Assembly (NCBI RefSeq): GCF_033958435.1
Contig: NC_134145.1
Span: 37,041,501 to 37,105,500 of the forward strand
Length of the DNA stretch: 64,000 nucleotides
Direction: 5' to 3'
DNA from: Carettochelys insculpta
Taxonomy: Eukaryota; Chordata; Testudines; Carettochelyidae
Shown: positions 31,401-43,335 of the stretch, one piece after another
How positions within the stretch are numbered: the first letter of the stretch is position 1
Layout: each line of letters begins with the position of its first letter
Translations under genes and position numbers: made by a program
Notes under the pieces: model-generated
Databases searched by the model: none
Told to the model about the DNA's origin: nothing
Seen by the model: only the letters and a program-made list of their open reading frames with translations

Positions 31401-34087
31401 TAACCAACCCTGCCAGGAAGGAGATGAGTTGTTTGCATATTTGTCCTAATTTAGCCTGATTTGGTACCGATGCGATACACTTTCTGATGGATGAGAGCAA
31501 CTATTTATATTCTTTTGAGCAAAGAAACAATTATTTATTTTCAGTGCTTTGCATAAAAAGACTAGAGTTTTACAACCTAGAAACTAAAGGGCCATGATTT
31601 CTAAATTGGTAGAGATGGTTGTACATACAGCTCTGAAGTCTTTTGTGAACCTTTAATTGTAGGTGGAGCATGAAAGAAAATATTTTTCCCATTTGCCCCA
31701 TTATTCATTTGTTTCTGAGGAATGTGTATTGTGATATATTAGAGGAGACATGTTAGAAATCCTTGTAAAAAGTTTGTCAACAATCAGGATGAAGAGCTGT
31801 TGTAACAACTTCCCTAATTCTCATGCAGTTCATCCTCTCTCTGAATACGGCTAAATCATCCCTTATAGAGAGCTTTGTCCACAGGCACAGGAAATATTTC
31901 TGAAGAGCAATTTATTTTCATTTGTTTTCCCACTTAAACAAAAGCACTTTATCATAACTGAACCAAAGAAGGAGGAAGTCTCACCTGGCAGGCAAATCTA
32001 TGTTACTTGCACTTGCTACTAATGTGTGCACTTGGTACTGGAGTTTATGTACAAGTGCTCATACAGAAGTACTAGAAGTCTAAATGCAAAGATGTTGCGC
32101 ATATTGATAATATAATTGTGTGTGTTAGGGTATGTGAAGTTTTGGCTTGTTTTTCTTTTAAGAGAGAATTTCTATCCACAGATACCTGTATCCTCAGGCA
32201 GACATTTGTATCTGTGTAGGGCTCTAACTAGACAAACATGAGGATGCCAGTTAAACAGAAATTAAAAGAAACAGTCAAAGGTGAAAGGCATACAGAGTGA
32301 ATGCAGACTATTTGAAATTTCATAATACAGGCTCAGACTAAATGCATGCCTCAAATCTGAGAAACAGGACAAGAACAAAAAAAAATAAAAAAATAAATTG
32401 CCCCAAGGCTAAACACCAAAGAAAAGCAATATGTCATCCTTTAAAAACTGAAGAAAAAAAAAAACGTTAGTGAGGAAAACAGTAATAAACTCTGGCAAGT
32501 GAAGTGTAAAAGTGTAATATGGCTTGCCAACAAAAAAATTTGAGGAGCAAGTAGCTAACGATGAAAAATGTTAGGTTTTGTAAGTACCTAAGCTGGACCA
32601 CTGGACAATTGAGGTTATAAAGGACCCCTCAAAGGAAACTGCACCACTGAAAAGCAGATGAATGAATCCTTGCATGAATCTTCAGTGCAGAGGCTATGGG
32701 GGAGAATCACACATCCAAGCCATTCTTTTTAGATGACAAATCAGATAAATGGTCCTTTGCTAGAGGTATCATTAGAGGTGGGTTTGGAACAAATTGACCC
32801 AAGAGTTCTGGAAGAACTCAAATGTGAAACCCCAAAACCACCAAAAATGTTATGTTGGTTTTTTTTTTAAAGACTTAATCCCCTGGTAGTTGAAAGACTG
32901 AACAGAGAGCAAAAAGATCCTCCCATTCGTCAATACAGAATCAAAGGCAGGAAACAAAGACAAGGACTGATGTAGGCATAGGCATAGTTTGACTTCTATA
33001 TGTGTGTGTATGTGACTCCAGTCTGGCCAGCAGGGCCTTATGAGGGCAGGGAACAAATTCCATACCTGCAAGATTTGGTGCCACTATATACAATGTGACA
33101 AAAATGGCTTCCTTATTCAATGTAAAAATCCAGTAATACCATATCCATCAAATCTTGTGCCAAGTAAGCCAAGTGAGGTGTCTAATAAAAGCTGGTAAAG
33201 CTCTGAATCTGTTTATGCTACTTGTATGTCTGTACCATGTTTCTATGTGAAGTTACAGATATTGGATCTATGGCTGTATTAGAAATCTTTTAGTGCTGTG
33301 ATTCACAATAGGAAGTGTGAGCTCCATCCTAGCCAGGATGACGAACTAAACAAAGGCTCAGACATCAAATTCATATCTCAGGAATTTGGGACTTGTCATC
33401 CACAACAGTCCAACTGGTCAGGTGACCTGGACTGACCAATGAGATTAAGATCAGATGCCCAGAAGGCCATTCCACATGCCATGTAAAGGAACCAGGATGT
33501 GCTGGCCAAACCACCAACCAATAGTAGTTTGCCACAATGGCTCACATGGGTCAGGTGACCCTGACTCTATAGTGCCTGTGGGAAGAAAAAAGGAATTTTC
33601 CCTCCACATGAAAAACGAGAAGATGGGCCCTGGCAGGGACCACCTTTGTTCTTTTAGTCCTCATGAACTAAGCTTGTCTGGACTGAGGGTTCCCATCCCT
33701 CAAAAAAGAAGCTTACAAAGACTTTTAAGAAATCAGCACATAACATCTCTGGCCTGCATGAATAACTGTACATGATGTATGTAACGTATCATTTGAACAA
33801 ATTTTCTCTCACCCTATTCCTTCTCATTTTGTTAAGAAACCTTTAGATTTTAGATGCTAAAGGATTGGCCCAGCATGCTGTTTTGGGTAAGAAACAAGTA
33901 TCTATTGACCTGCGACAGTGGCTGGACCCTTTGGGGCCTGGAAGAATCTGTGTGGAGCTGGTGAAATAGGTTTAATAATGGCTCTGGACATTTTGGAAAA
34001 GCTGGAGAATCTGTGGATTTGCTTGTGTGGCTTCCGGCTGGCCACTGGGGCTGGCAAATGTCCTTTTGTGGCTGGTTTGATTTGCTG
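31401..34087. other. Unassigned DNA, one small repeat
   Basis: About 2.7 kb without a recognisable gene. A relative of the 9.5-kb repeat lies at 32,165-32,235. Long A-rich runs occur at 32,380-32,465. Confidence 0.45.
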
Positions 34088-34534
34088 TAGGTCAAGTCTA
34101 CATGAGTGGCTTTTCCCAGCAAAACCCAGCTTTTGACAGAAAAAACACAGAGCATCTACGTGGCACGTGAACTTTGTTAACAGTTTGTCAATAAAATCCA
34201 GCACATCTGCCAGCAATGTTATACCTCTCCCTGTTCAGGTATAACACCTCCCTTGACAGGGTTCTGTCAACAAAACAGCCATGTAGACACTCTGTGGCAC
34301 CTTTGGCAATGGACAGGGCTTCCAGTTCACCAGGCAGCCCTGTTTGCAGAGCTTCCAGTCAGCCATTCTGTTGAGAGATGGCTGGGTAGTCCTGCTTCTC
34401 TCTGTCGACAGAGCAGATTGCTCTTTCATTCTGCTTTTATGTGTAGATGTGATCTGTTGACAGAAGTGTTGCCAGGAAATCCCTTCCAATGGTGACTTCT
34501 GTTGAGATAGGCTTCTCATGTAGATGACGCCTTA
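34088..34534. mobile_element. MITE, GTCGACAGA family, long copy
   Basis: Ends TAGGTCAAGTCTACATGAG and (reverse complement) TAAGGCGTCATCTACATGAG are inverted repeats. The interior repeats CTGTCGACAGAGCAGATTG and TCTGTTGACAGAAG, as in the copies at 1,494 and 58,194. It contains an inner hairpin, GGTATAACACCTC against its complement TTATACCTC near 34,219-34,252. Confidence 0.65.
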
Positions 34535-34862
34535 GTAAGAAGACAATCCCAGTCTGGACTGTAAATTGCCCAATTTTAGGCAAAACACCCTGGGTTGGTT
34601 CCCTCCGCTGTGCCCAGGAACCCCATTATATTGCAGATGGTGAGTCCATAAATTTCTTACAAAATTTATTCCAGTGCTTAACCACCCTGACATTTAGAAA
34701 GTTTTTCCTAATGTCCAATCTAAACCACCCTTGCTGCAATTTAAGACCATTGCTTTGTGTCCAATCCTCAGAGTTTAAGGACAATAGATGTTATCCCTCG
34801 TCTTCGTAACACCCTTTTATGTACTTGAAACCTATGTCCCCTCAGTCTTCTTTTCTCGAGAC

Positions 34863-35378
34863 CAGTGTTTCCCAAAAGGTGTTCCGCAGAACCCCACGGT
34901 TCTGCGAAGTGTAAATAAGAGTTCCATGAGAAAATTCCATTACAAGACCATTTTATGATTTAAAAATAATATTTAAGAATTTATTAATTTTATTAAAAAC
35001 AATTTTCATTTGTGTTTGCCATGATAAGTGTTCCTGTGTAATGCCAGCTTAGCCAGACAGGGGGACAAAGATATCACTACTCAGTGTTGTGCACCCAGTC
35101 AGACAGTGGTGTGATCAACTGTTATATACCCCTTTAAATTCCCATACTCACTCTATTAAATGTATTAAATTAAATGGGATGTTTGTTTTTAAATATGTGC
35201 AATTAAACTAAATGTTGATCTCATGACCTTCTTTAGCATTTGTTTATCATCCTTACTTATTTGTGATCTACTTTCTCAGCTCCATATATCAGACTGTTGT
35301 TAGGGTTTCTGCATTTTTTTTCAAGTTTAAAAGGGCTCTGTGGCCAAAAAAAAAAAAAATAAGACGGGGGGAGCACTG
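34863..35378. mobile_element. Non-autonomous hAT element in CR1
   Basis: The element starts CAGTGTTTCCC and ends GGGGAGCACTG, short inverted repeats typical of hAT. It is flanked by CTCGAGAC (34,855-34,862) and CTCCAGGC (35,379-35,386), an 8-bp target duplication with two differences; the right copy fits the CR1 sequence. About 516 bp, no coding sequence, with a poly(A) run near 35,346-35,359. Confidence 0.65.
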
Positions 35379-35608
35379 CTCCAGGCTAAACAAACCAAAG
35401 TTTCCAATGTTTCTTTAGAGGTTATATTTTCTAAGCCTCTATTTTTTTTTTTCAAATTTTTCTTCTCTGGACCTTCTCTTTGTCCAAATCCTTCCAGGAA
35501 TGGGGCACCCAGGACTGGACACAATACTCCTGCTGAAGCCTAAACAGCTTGGCGTAGAATAGAAGAATTACTCTTTGCGCCTTGCTTACAGCACTCCTGC
35601 TAAACAGG

Positions 35609-35706
35609 GATGGTTTAGACAGTACTTGATCCTGCCATTGGGGCAGGGGGCTGGACTCGATGGCCTCTCGAGGTCCCTTCCAGTCCTGGTATTCTATGAT
35701 TCTATG
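35609..35706 (+). mobile_element. CR1 3' tail inserted in older CR1
   Basis: The insert holds the CR1 3' phrase GGGGGCTGGACTCGATGGCC and ends with ATTCTATGATTCTATGA. It is heavily 5'-truncated (about 98 bp) and lies in the orientation opposite to its host CR1. Confidence 0.8.
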
Positions 35707-36290
35707 AATCCCAGAATGATATTGCTTTTCTTGCAACAGAATCCCATTGACTCATATTGGTCTACTATGACCTCTAGAGCCCTTTCCACAGTATTCCTTT
35801 CTAGGCAGTAATTTCCTGCGTACAATTGTTCATTCCTTTCTAAGTAGAGTATTTTGCTTTTGTCTTTATTGAATTTCATCCTACTTACTTCACACCATTT
35901 TTCCAGTTTGTCCAGGTCCTATCTTCCAAAGCACTTGCAGCTCCTCCTAATGGGTATTGTCTGCAAAACTTTGTAAATGTATTCCTTATACAATTATCTA
36001 AATAATTTATGAACAGAACCATAACCAGTACTGACCCCTGTGGGAAGCCACTCACTATGCTCTCCTAGCTTGACCACTGATAAACTATTCTCTGGGAACA
36101 AACTTCCATTCAGTTATATACACACCTTATAATACCTGCATCTTGGTTGTATTTCCCTAGTTTGTTTATGAGAAGACAATGTGGGACAAAATCTAAAGCC
36201 TTACTGCAGTAAAGATATGCCACATCTACCGCCTTAAACAGCCATAAGGCTTGTTTCCCTGACAAAGAAAGCCATTAGGTTGATTTGATA

Positions 36291-37148
36291 GGACTTTAAA
36301 GAGTCACTTAAAGGGGTGTATGGGGTGTCCAGGCAGGGGTAGCACCTCTGGTGTGGGGACTTGTCGTGTCTCTTCGGGGGCAGTTTGTGCACCTTTGGTG
36401 CCCACCTGGCACCCAGCTCTCGCCTGTGACTCCAAGAAGCTGTAGCATGCAGCAGTCACACCCTGATAAACTGCTTCGACAGGTGGACTAAACCAGGTGA
36501 GGGTAGCCGGCAGCTCTGAAACCTGCAGTGAGACAGGGAATTGCCTATCCCAGCATGTAAAGTCAGCCCTGTCGGATTGGACGGATGAGATCAACAGCAA
36601 GATCCAATGACCAGGAAGGCAGTTCTGCAACGCTCTGTGGACAGTGAAGGGCATGACAAGACACCAAAGGCAGCATGGCCATCGACTGCAGCCAAGGAAG
36701 TCTCAGCCATGACTTTTTGTACCACTGGAACCAGGCTTCTGAGGTTGAGAGAGTGGAACTGCCCTGTGCAACGGCTTTTCCACTTTAAACATTCTCCCGC
36801 ACAGGTTATTTGCACATTCTCAACACTTCTGTCTACCTCAAAGTCCTGCAGTGATGGCAGAGGGGCGAAGCAACAGGTGGAGGTGACCACTAGGAGTTGT
36901 AGCTCCAAACCTGCATGTAGGCAGCCTGTGGACTTTGGTCACTCGACTCTGACCCCAGTAGGACAGAGGAGTTTGGCAGCATCCCACGCAACTGAGTAAG
37001 CCTTTTTAGGAACAGCACTGCTCACCTTCAAAATGAGGGATGGGACTAGAAAAGATGTCCCAAAAATTGCTTGTCCTGACCAAAACGGCCAGCATGCCAT
37101 AGCTGGCAGTTTTACTCTCACAGTGGTCAAAAAACAGTGAAAAGAAAG
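36291..37148 (+). other. Region upstream of LINE ORF, possible 5' UTR
   Basis: Moderate-GC sequence runs from the end of the old CR1 to the LINE start codon with no coding domain. Some or all may be the LINE 5' untranslated region; the true left end cannot be placed without another copy. Confidence 0.35.
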
Positions 37149-39839
37149 ATGATATTTGCAGCATGGAACGTTTGCACCCTCTTGGAAAGGGAGAATGCTA
37201 CAAGGCCTTGAGAGAACATCCCTCATAACAAGAACTCTGCCATGTTATAACATTGACATAGCCGCCCTGAGTGAGACCAGACTGGCAGAGGAAGGATCCA
37301 TCCGCAAACCAAAAGGAGGTTACACCTTCTTCTAGAAAAGGCGGGCCAGAAAATGAAGACAGAATCCACGGAGTGGGACTTGATATCAAGACATCACTTC
37401 TGCACCATCTTCCTGACCTACCAACTTGCATTAGTGAGCATCTGATCAAGCTCCGCTTCCCCCTCAACACGTCTCACCATGTTACAGTCATCAGCGCTTA
37501 TGCCCCCACACTGACTAGCAGCGATGAAGCAAAAGAAAGTTTCTATAAGAAACTTGACCATCTTGTGAAAGCAACTCCTCCTAGTGACAAGATTCTCCTG
37601 TTGGGTGACTTCAATGCGAGGGTCAGCAAGGACTGTTGGAACTGGAAGGGGGTGCTGGGGCATCCTGGTGTTGGTAACATGAATGCCAAAGGCCACCTTC
37701 TGCTGAGCCTGTCTGCAGAAAACGACCTGATGATGACCAACACTCTCTTCAGGCAAGCCGATAAATACAAGACCACATGGATGTACCAGAGATCAAAACA
37801 GTGGCACCTGATTGACTATGTAATCAGTCACAGGTGGGACATTCGAGATGGTAAGATCACCAGGGCCACCCGGGGAGCTGAGTGCTGGTCTGATCATAGA
37901 CTCGTTGGATCTGTCTTTATGCTGCACATCACACCATTGAACCGCAAGAAGCTCAAGGTTGTCAGACCCTCTTTCAACATCAGGAAGCTACAACATACTG
38001 GTCATTGTGAGAAATCCGCAGCCTGCCTTGACTAAGTGCTGACGTCCCATGAACCTCTGACTGGAGACCCAACACAAAAGTGGGACCAGTTCAAAACCCT
38101 GGTGACAGAGTCAGCCAAGCCAACACTAGGACTGAAACAGAGAGTTCGCCAAGACTGGTTTGATGAAAACGACAAGGCTATCATGAAGAAAAACAGAACG
38201 CATTTCTGCTATGGCAAAACGATCAGTCCTCAATCTCCAACCGTGATCATTTCAAACACCTTCAGAGCCAGGCACAAATGGCACTTCGCAAAATGCAAGA
38301 TGAGTGGTGGGAGAGTAAAGCTGATGAAGTCCAATACTACACTGACACCAAGAACTCTAGGATGTTCTTCAGTGTTATCAAAGCTATATATAGACCTTCA
38401 AAGCCAAGTACCACACATCTGTCTGCAGATGGCATGACCCTTCTGAGGGAGAAGAACAGCATAAACAATAGGTGGAGAGAGCACTTCGGCAACCTTCTCA
38501 ACAGACCCTCCAGTGTCGACCCTGTGGCCCTAGACTAGATCCCTCAGAAAACCACAATAGACAGTCTTGACATGCCCCCTACAATGAATGAGGTCAAAAA
38601 GGCAATCAGCCAGACCAGCTCTGGCAAAGCCCCTGGGATGGATGATATCCCTGCTGAAATTTTCAAAGCAGCAGGACCAGTGTCACTTGAAGCCTTTCAC
38701 ACATCTTGATCAGCATCTGGGAAGAAGAATACACGCCCAAAGATTTTATGGATGCCACAATTGTCTCACTCTTCAAGAACAAGGGCAACAAAGCTGACTG
38801 GAAATTACTGGGGCATCTCCCTTCTCTCAGCTGCTGGGAAGATCTTGGCCCAAGTCCTCCTCAACCATCTGATCATCAGCATCTCAGAGGAGGACCTACC
38901 AGAGGCACAGTGTGGTTTTCGCCCAGACTGCAGCACCATTGACATGATCTTTGCTGTTCGTCAGGTCCAGGAAAAGTGCTTAGAGCAGAACTTGGATCTG
39001 TACGCCGTCTTTATAGGCCTGACCAAGGCATTTGGCACCATCAACAGAGAAGCCCTGTGGATTATCCTGTCAAAACTTGACTGCCCGAGAAGATTCGTTA
39101 ACCTCATACGCCTGTTCCATGATGACATGACTGGCTTTGTTCTTTCAAATGGTGAGTTCTCAGATCCATTTGAGATATCCAATGGTGTGAAGCAAGGGTG
39201 CGTGCTGGCCCCAGTGTTATTCAACCTCCTTTTCACGTGTGTCCTCAGCCACGCAGTTAGGGACCTGGACCATGGAGTCTACATAAAATACAGACTTGAT
39301 GGGTCACTTTTCGACCTTCGTCCTCTGAATGCTAAAGCCAAGACACTTCAGAGGCTCATCCTTGAAGCCCTTTTTGCTGATGACTGTGCACTTATGGCAC
39401 ACAAGGAATCTGATCTCCAGATCATCATCAACAAGTTTGCTGATGCCACTCACCTCTTTGGTTAGACCATCACCTGGGAAAGACCAAGGTACTGTTTCAA
39501 CCTGCTCCAGGATCTGCTGTTCTCCCCGCTTCAATCTTTATTGAAGGAACAGAGTTAAAAACAGTAGAGGAGTTGAAGGCCAACACTGTTGATGCTGGTT
39601 TAAAACCAGATCAGCAAGAGCAGCAGGCAAAAGACCAAACAGGCTGGCGTGCTCTCATACGACACACATATGACAACTTTGAAGAGCAGCGACACGTACA
39701 TCTCATTGATGTTCATGAGAGGAAGAAAGCAACAGCAGCAGCTGCACCAACAGAGCCAGGACAATTCCCTTGCCTGCATTGTGAACGCCCACGCCGTTCA
39801 AAGCTTAGACTCCTCAGCCACATGCGAGTCCACAACTGA
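37149..39839 (+). pseudogene. LINE endonuclease/reverse transcriptase (RTE-like), multiply broken
   Basis: Begins MIFAAWNVCTLLE, the start of an APE-type endonuclease. Further endonuclease motifs follow: AALSETRLAEEG, VISAYAPT, LLGDFNARV, HLIDYVIS and CWSDHRLV. RT motifs are GKAPGMDDIP, GISLLSAAGK, a damaged motif A (FIGLTKAFGTI, where DLTKAFD is expected), motif B NGVKQGCVLAPVLF and an intact motif C in ALFADDCAL. The tail ends in a C2H2-like finger, CLHCERPRRSKLRLLSHMRVH. Lesions include frame breaks near 37,200 and 37,335, a TAA at 38,033, frame changes near 38,290, 38,710 and 38,760, a TAG at about 38,536 and a break after ATHLFG. It is older than the minus-strand copy at 29.4 kb. Confidence 0.8.
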
Positions 39840-39962
39840 TGAGCCTGTGCAAGCTCAAGGCATCATCATCGGACACAACAGACTACCTACAAAGAGACAC
39901 TTGCAGCTCCAAATGCTGCAGCTGCTGCTGACTCCTCTTGCCGCTCACTGCCCCACAATGAC

Positions 39963-40055
39963 GAAATAATGGAACTAAATTTAACCGGTTCAACAGTTGG
40001 CAGGGCAGCAAGAGGGTCTGGACATTAAACCGATCAAATTTAGTTCCATTATTTC
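39963..40055. repeat. Hairpin just beyond the LINE stop codon
   Basis: GAAATAATGGAACTAAATTT (from 39,963) pairs exactly with AAATTTAGTTCCATTATTTC (ending 40,055), extended by a partial AACCGGTT/AAACCG match. The loop is about 36 nt. It could be the terminus of the LINE or a small fold-back insertion. Confidence 0.7.
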
Positions 40056-40116
40056 AGCATAGCAGGGCAGGGAGCTGCCTGCACTGCAGGTGAGGGAAGT
40101 GAGCAGGAGGGCTGGG

Positions 40117-40765
40117 GAGAGGGGTGGCCAAGTCTACCCCTTCTGGAGCTCAACAGCCCTGCTAAGAAGGAGCAGCGGGGGCAGGTAGTGACCACAAAGG
40201 AGCAGCAGCAGTGCACACAGCTGGAATAGCTCATAGTTGAGCAGTTAAGCCTGGGGATGTTGGGAGGGAGGGTGTTTTGAGGATGAAAAAGGTTAAACCT
40301 GGGCATGGACAGGTGGGTGGTTTGGGGCTGAGAAGGGTTAAGCCTGGGGTGGGGGGCAGGCTTACAGGATGTGATGGTAAACCTTGGGGTTAGGGTAGCA
40401 GATTTGGGGGCAGAGGTGGATAAAGCCTGCAGATGGGGATAACTTAATTCTGTAACTGGAACAAATCACTGTGTGCGCTGTTCTTAAAATAGGGGTGACA
40501 AAAAGTCTGGTTTAACATTATTTATTCAGGACTGTCTCATATTCACATGCACTGCAGCTCTTCAAGTATTTATTTCATAACTGAATTTGAAAAAATGCCT
40601 CTTCTCACTATTTTGGTTGCAGGCCCCTGCCTTAGAGTAATAAAATGCCAATTTATGCTGCATTTTTCTGTTTTGCACAATTACACTATTTTGTGTTTGG
40701 CCCCGGAACATGTAAAAAATTGCTCTGTGGCCTCTGATGGAAAAAGTTTGGCCATTCCTATTACA
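40117..40765. mobile_element. hAT-like element, tentative
   Basis: The left end GAGGGGTGGCCAAG and the right end AAAAGTTTGGCCATTCCTA resemble the CAGGGGTGGCCAAACTTTTTCC ends of vertebrate hAT elements. The interior repeats a GGTTAAGCCTGGGG-like unit several times (40,240-40,430). I could not see a clean 8-bp duplication. Confidence 0.4.
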
Positions 40766-41939
40766 GGAGGAGGAGGAAAGTGTAAAATAAGCAACTTGGG
40801 GAGTGGAACTGGGGGGGGGGGGATTATGAAAATTGCTTCATTTTAAGACTAGAAATAGGGAATGTATCTGAGTTTCTTTACACTTCCAAATCTAGTGGCT
40901 AGCTCTGTTCATTGATGTGATAGCTAAAAAGGCAGAAATACGACTTCTCAGCCCATTCTCCCTTCAAAAAATTCCATGCTGAAATCTTCCCCATTTTAAA
41001 GGGTGGGCTGAGATTCCTCTTCTTTCACCCTCACTTATATTAAAATTAAATCAAAGCCAAGCCATTTTAAAGTAGTCCATAAACACCATGACCATGCAGA
41101 ACCAGCACTGCTATAATAGAGCCTACTTTGCTATTTTTGGTCTACTAAGTTATATTTTTTTATAGATAAAACACAATCTATAAAACGTTTCAACTTCCAC
41201 TCCCTTAAAAATCTTTTATCTACTCATTTATAAAGCACACATCATTATTCTGAAGCCTGTAAGACAAAAAGGATTTTGATGGGTTTCAAAGAGGGACAAT
41301 AGAGGGCTGTGATAGCATGAAATGAAACTTAGGTCTATGTACCAGCTGACAGCCTTGCTGGACATGGAAAGCAGAAAAGACCCTAGCAGTACTGCAATGA
41401 GCCATACAATTTCCCTCTTTTCTAGCACTTGCGTAATGAGGATCAAGTCCAACAGCTCCCAACCTATATGACCTACCTGTCACAAGGCTGATTACCACTT
41501 TTTTGAATATCCTCAATATGGCCACTGATTACAGCCAGTGTTCCAGAACTTGTTCATTAGTTAAAAAAACTTCTCACAACTGAACCCTATCTGGGCCAAA
41601 CATACTATAACAGGGTAATAAATCTGCCTCAGGTTTCCAACATCGAGTAGGCAGGTTGAAAAAAAATCAATTTTTGAAGATGTGGACCACAAAATTTGTA
41701 TTAATAGTCATGTATATTAATAGCCATACATATTAATAACTGCTCTCACATTGCTTGCAGTGGAACCAATACGAAAAAGATAATTTCACAGGTAGACTGC
41801 TCAAAAATGCAAAGACAGCTAGTGCTTTTAACAATATCTCTTTAAACATAGCACCAAGTCCAAAAGAGAATTTGAGGAAGCATCTTCATAGAGGAGAAGT
41901 CATTTTTTTCTTTTGGGATTCATGCTGTAAAGTGCAGTA
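40766..41939. other. Unassigned DNA
   Basis: No gene is recognised. A 12-G run lies at 40,811-40,822. A 31-nt exon-like segment near 41,761 was considered and rejected. Confidence 0.45.
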
Positions 41940-42370
41940 CAGTATAAGCTTTATTATCTTCTGTCCCTGAGGAACGGGGGCGGCGGGGGGGAGGGTTGAT
42001 GGATAATCAAATCTGCCAACTATTGGAGTAGGGCCCTCAGTGACTGGGCAGGCAACCCTCAGCCCCCCACCACACCGCTGCCATCCGCATCCAGGCAGCC
42101 AGCCCGCAGCCCCTCACTCCACTGCTGCTGGCCAGGCAGCTGGCCCCTAGTTCTGTGTCTGCTGCCAGTGACTGAGCAGCTGGCCTTGGGCCCCCCACCC
42201 CACTGCCACCAGCCAGACAGCGAGCCCCACAGCTGCTGCCCCCAGCCAGGCAGCTGGCCCCCAGCCCTGTGGCCACTCTGCCAGCCCCAGCCAAGCAGCT
42301 GCCAACAGAACAGATGCTGGTTAATAGAGAGTGCCAGTTATCCGAATTCTGGATAACGCAGCTTTTACTG
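41940..42370. mobile_element. Tc1/mariner (Tigger-like) MITE
   Basis: Starts CAGTATAAGCTTTATTATC, ends GGATAACGCAGCTTTTACTG, and is flanked on both sides by TA (41,938-41,939 and 42,371-42,372), the target duplication of this superfamily. The interior is an expanded tandem repeat. No transposase is present. Confidence 0.7.
42043..42310. repeat. Minisatellite-like array inside the Tigger-like element
   Basis: Degenerate units of the form CCAGGCAGCTGGCCCCCAGCC, about 30-45 nt apart, recur six or more times, making the centre very C-rich against AT-rich flanks. Confidence 0.6.
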
Positions 42371-42372
42371 TA

Positions 42373-43202
42373 TTTCCAATGAGAACACAAAATGTCACTC
42401 TGTAACAATGTAATTATATGGGCACTTCCATTTGTTTTGGAGAAACTGCCTGAATAAATTCTATTAGGTTGAAAAACACAGTAATAACGTGTTGATACAG
42501 TAAGTCAGCATGGCTATTTTCTCTGTTATTTCCACTTGTTCAATGGTTCTACCACACTTCTAGCTATCTCAAGTAGACAATAGTCCTGCAATTCATTCAT
42601 GCAACAAAAAATATAATTATTATATTTTCAGACATGACAATAAATCTGTGAAGCTCAAATGCAGATGTCAGCATAAGTACAGGCATTTTTAGATATGCTC
42701 AGTGTGTGCACTTCAAAATGTTACTTGCATTTTTTCCTCCACAAATCAATTTGTGCAGAAACCCATGCATCTGTCTTATGATGCATCTCAGTCCAAGCAA
42801 CAAATAAATAGAACCAAATGGGAAGGGATTTTACATTTCATGGGAAATCCTAAAATTTCAAAAATGTCTCTACTATGAAATTGAACAAAAAAAATTAAGT
42901 TTCCTATAAAGCAAAATTCCAAAACAGATATGTGGGGAGGAGAAGATGATGAAAATGTTTAGTTCCAATAGAACTGAACTTTTTTATTTTAGATTGTGTT
43001 ACCTAATACAAAAATTGAAAATAGAAATGAAATGTAGTTTTGAAATGGAAAAAAAAACATTCCAGAAAGTCTGAGTGGCAATTAGATATCTCCTGTTTTC
43101 TTCATATATTACCTGACAGAGCTAACTTGCTCAGTACCTATGTGCTTACGCTTGAGTCACTAATCAACCAATTACTAAAAATAGTAATTTAATAGTTAAG
43201 AA
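42373..43202. other. AT-rich DNA, nothing recognised
   Basis: No coding or repeat structure can be supported. Confidence 0.5.
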
Positions 43203-43335
43203 GAGGTTTGATAGAGGGCTTTCAGGGATGGTCTAGAAAGTGCTTAGTCCTGCCATGAGGGCAGGGGGCTGGACTCGATGGCCTCTCGAGGTCCCTTCCA
43301 GTCCTACTCTTCTACAATTCTGTGATTCTATGATT
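43203..43335 (+). mobile_element. CR1 3' tail
   Basis: The segment starts AGAGGTTTGATAGAGGGC and carries GGGGGCTGGACTCGATGGCC. It ends with the TTCTGTGATTCTATGAT tail. About 133 bp of a 5'-truncated copy. Confidence 0.85.

Larger units (their letters stand above)
34640..36290 (-). mobile_element. Old CR1 LINE carrying two later insertions
   Basis: Antisense CR1 3' sequence runs 34,640-34,862, resumes at 35,379-35,608 and again at 35,707-36,290. The three parts line up as one continuous CR1 once the inserts are removed: a hAT element at 34,863-35,378 and a small opposite-strand CR1 tail at 35,609-35,706. The reading frame is decayed beyond use (short pieces such as MKFNKDKSKILYLERNEQ at 35,879-35,820). 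Confidence 0.75.

Noticed and set aside
41761..41791. A 31-nt micro-exon linking candidate plus-strand exons
   Set aside because: The AG and GT sites are fair and the phase would fit, but 31 nt gives almost no statistical support.
42043..42310. A CRISPR-like array
   Set aside because: The units are degenerate, have no unique spacers, and lie inside a mariner-type element of a vertebrate genome.
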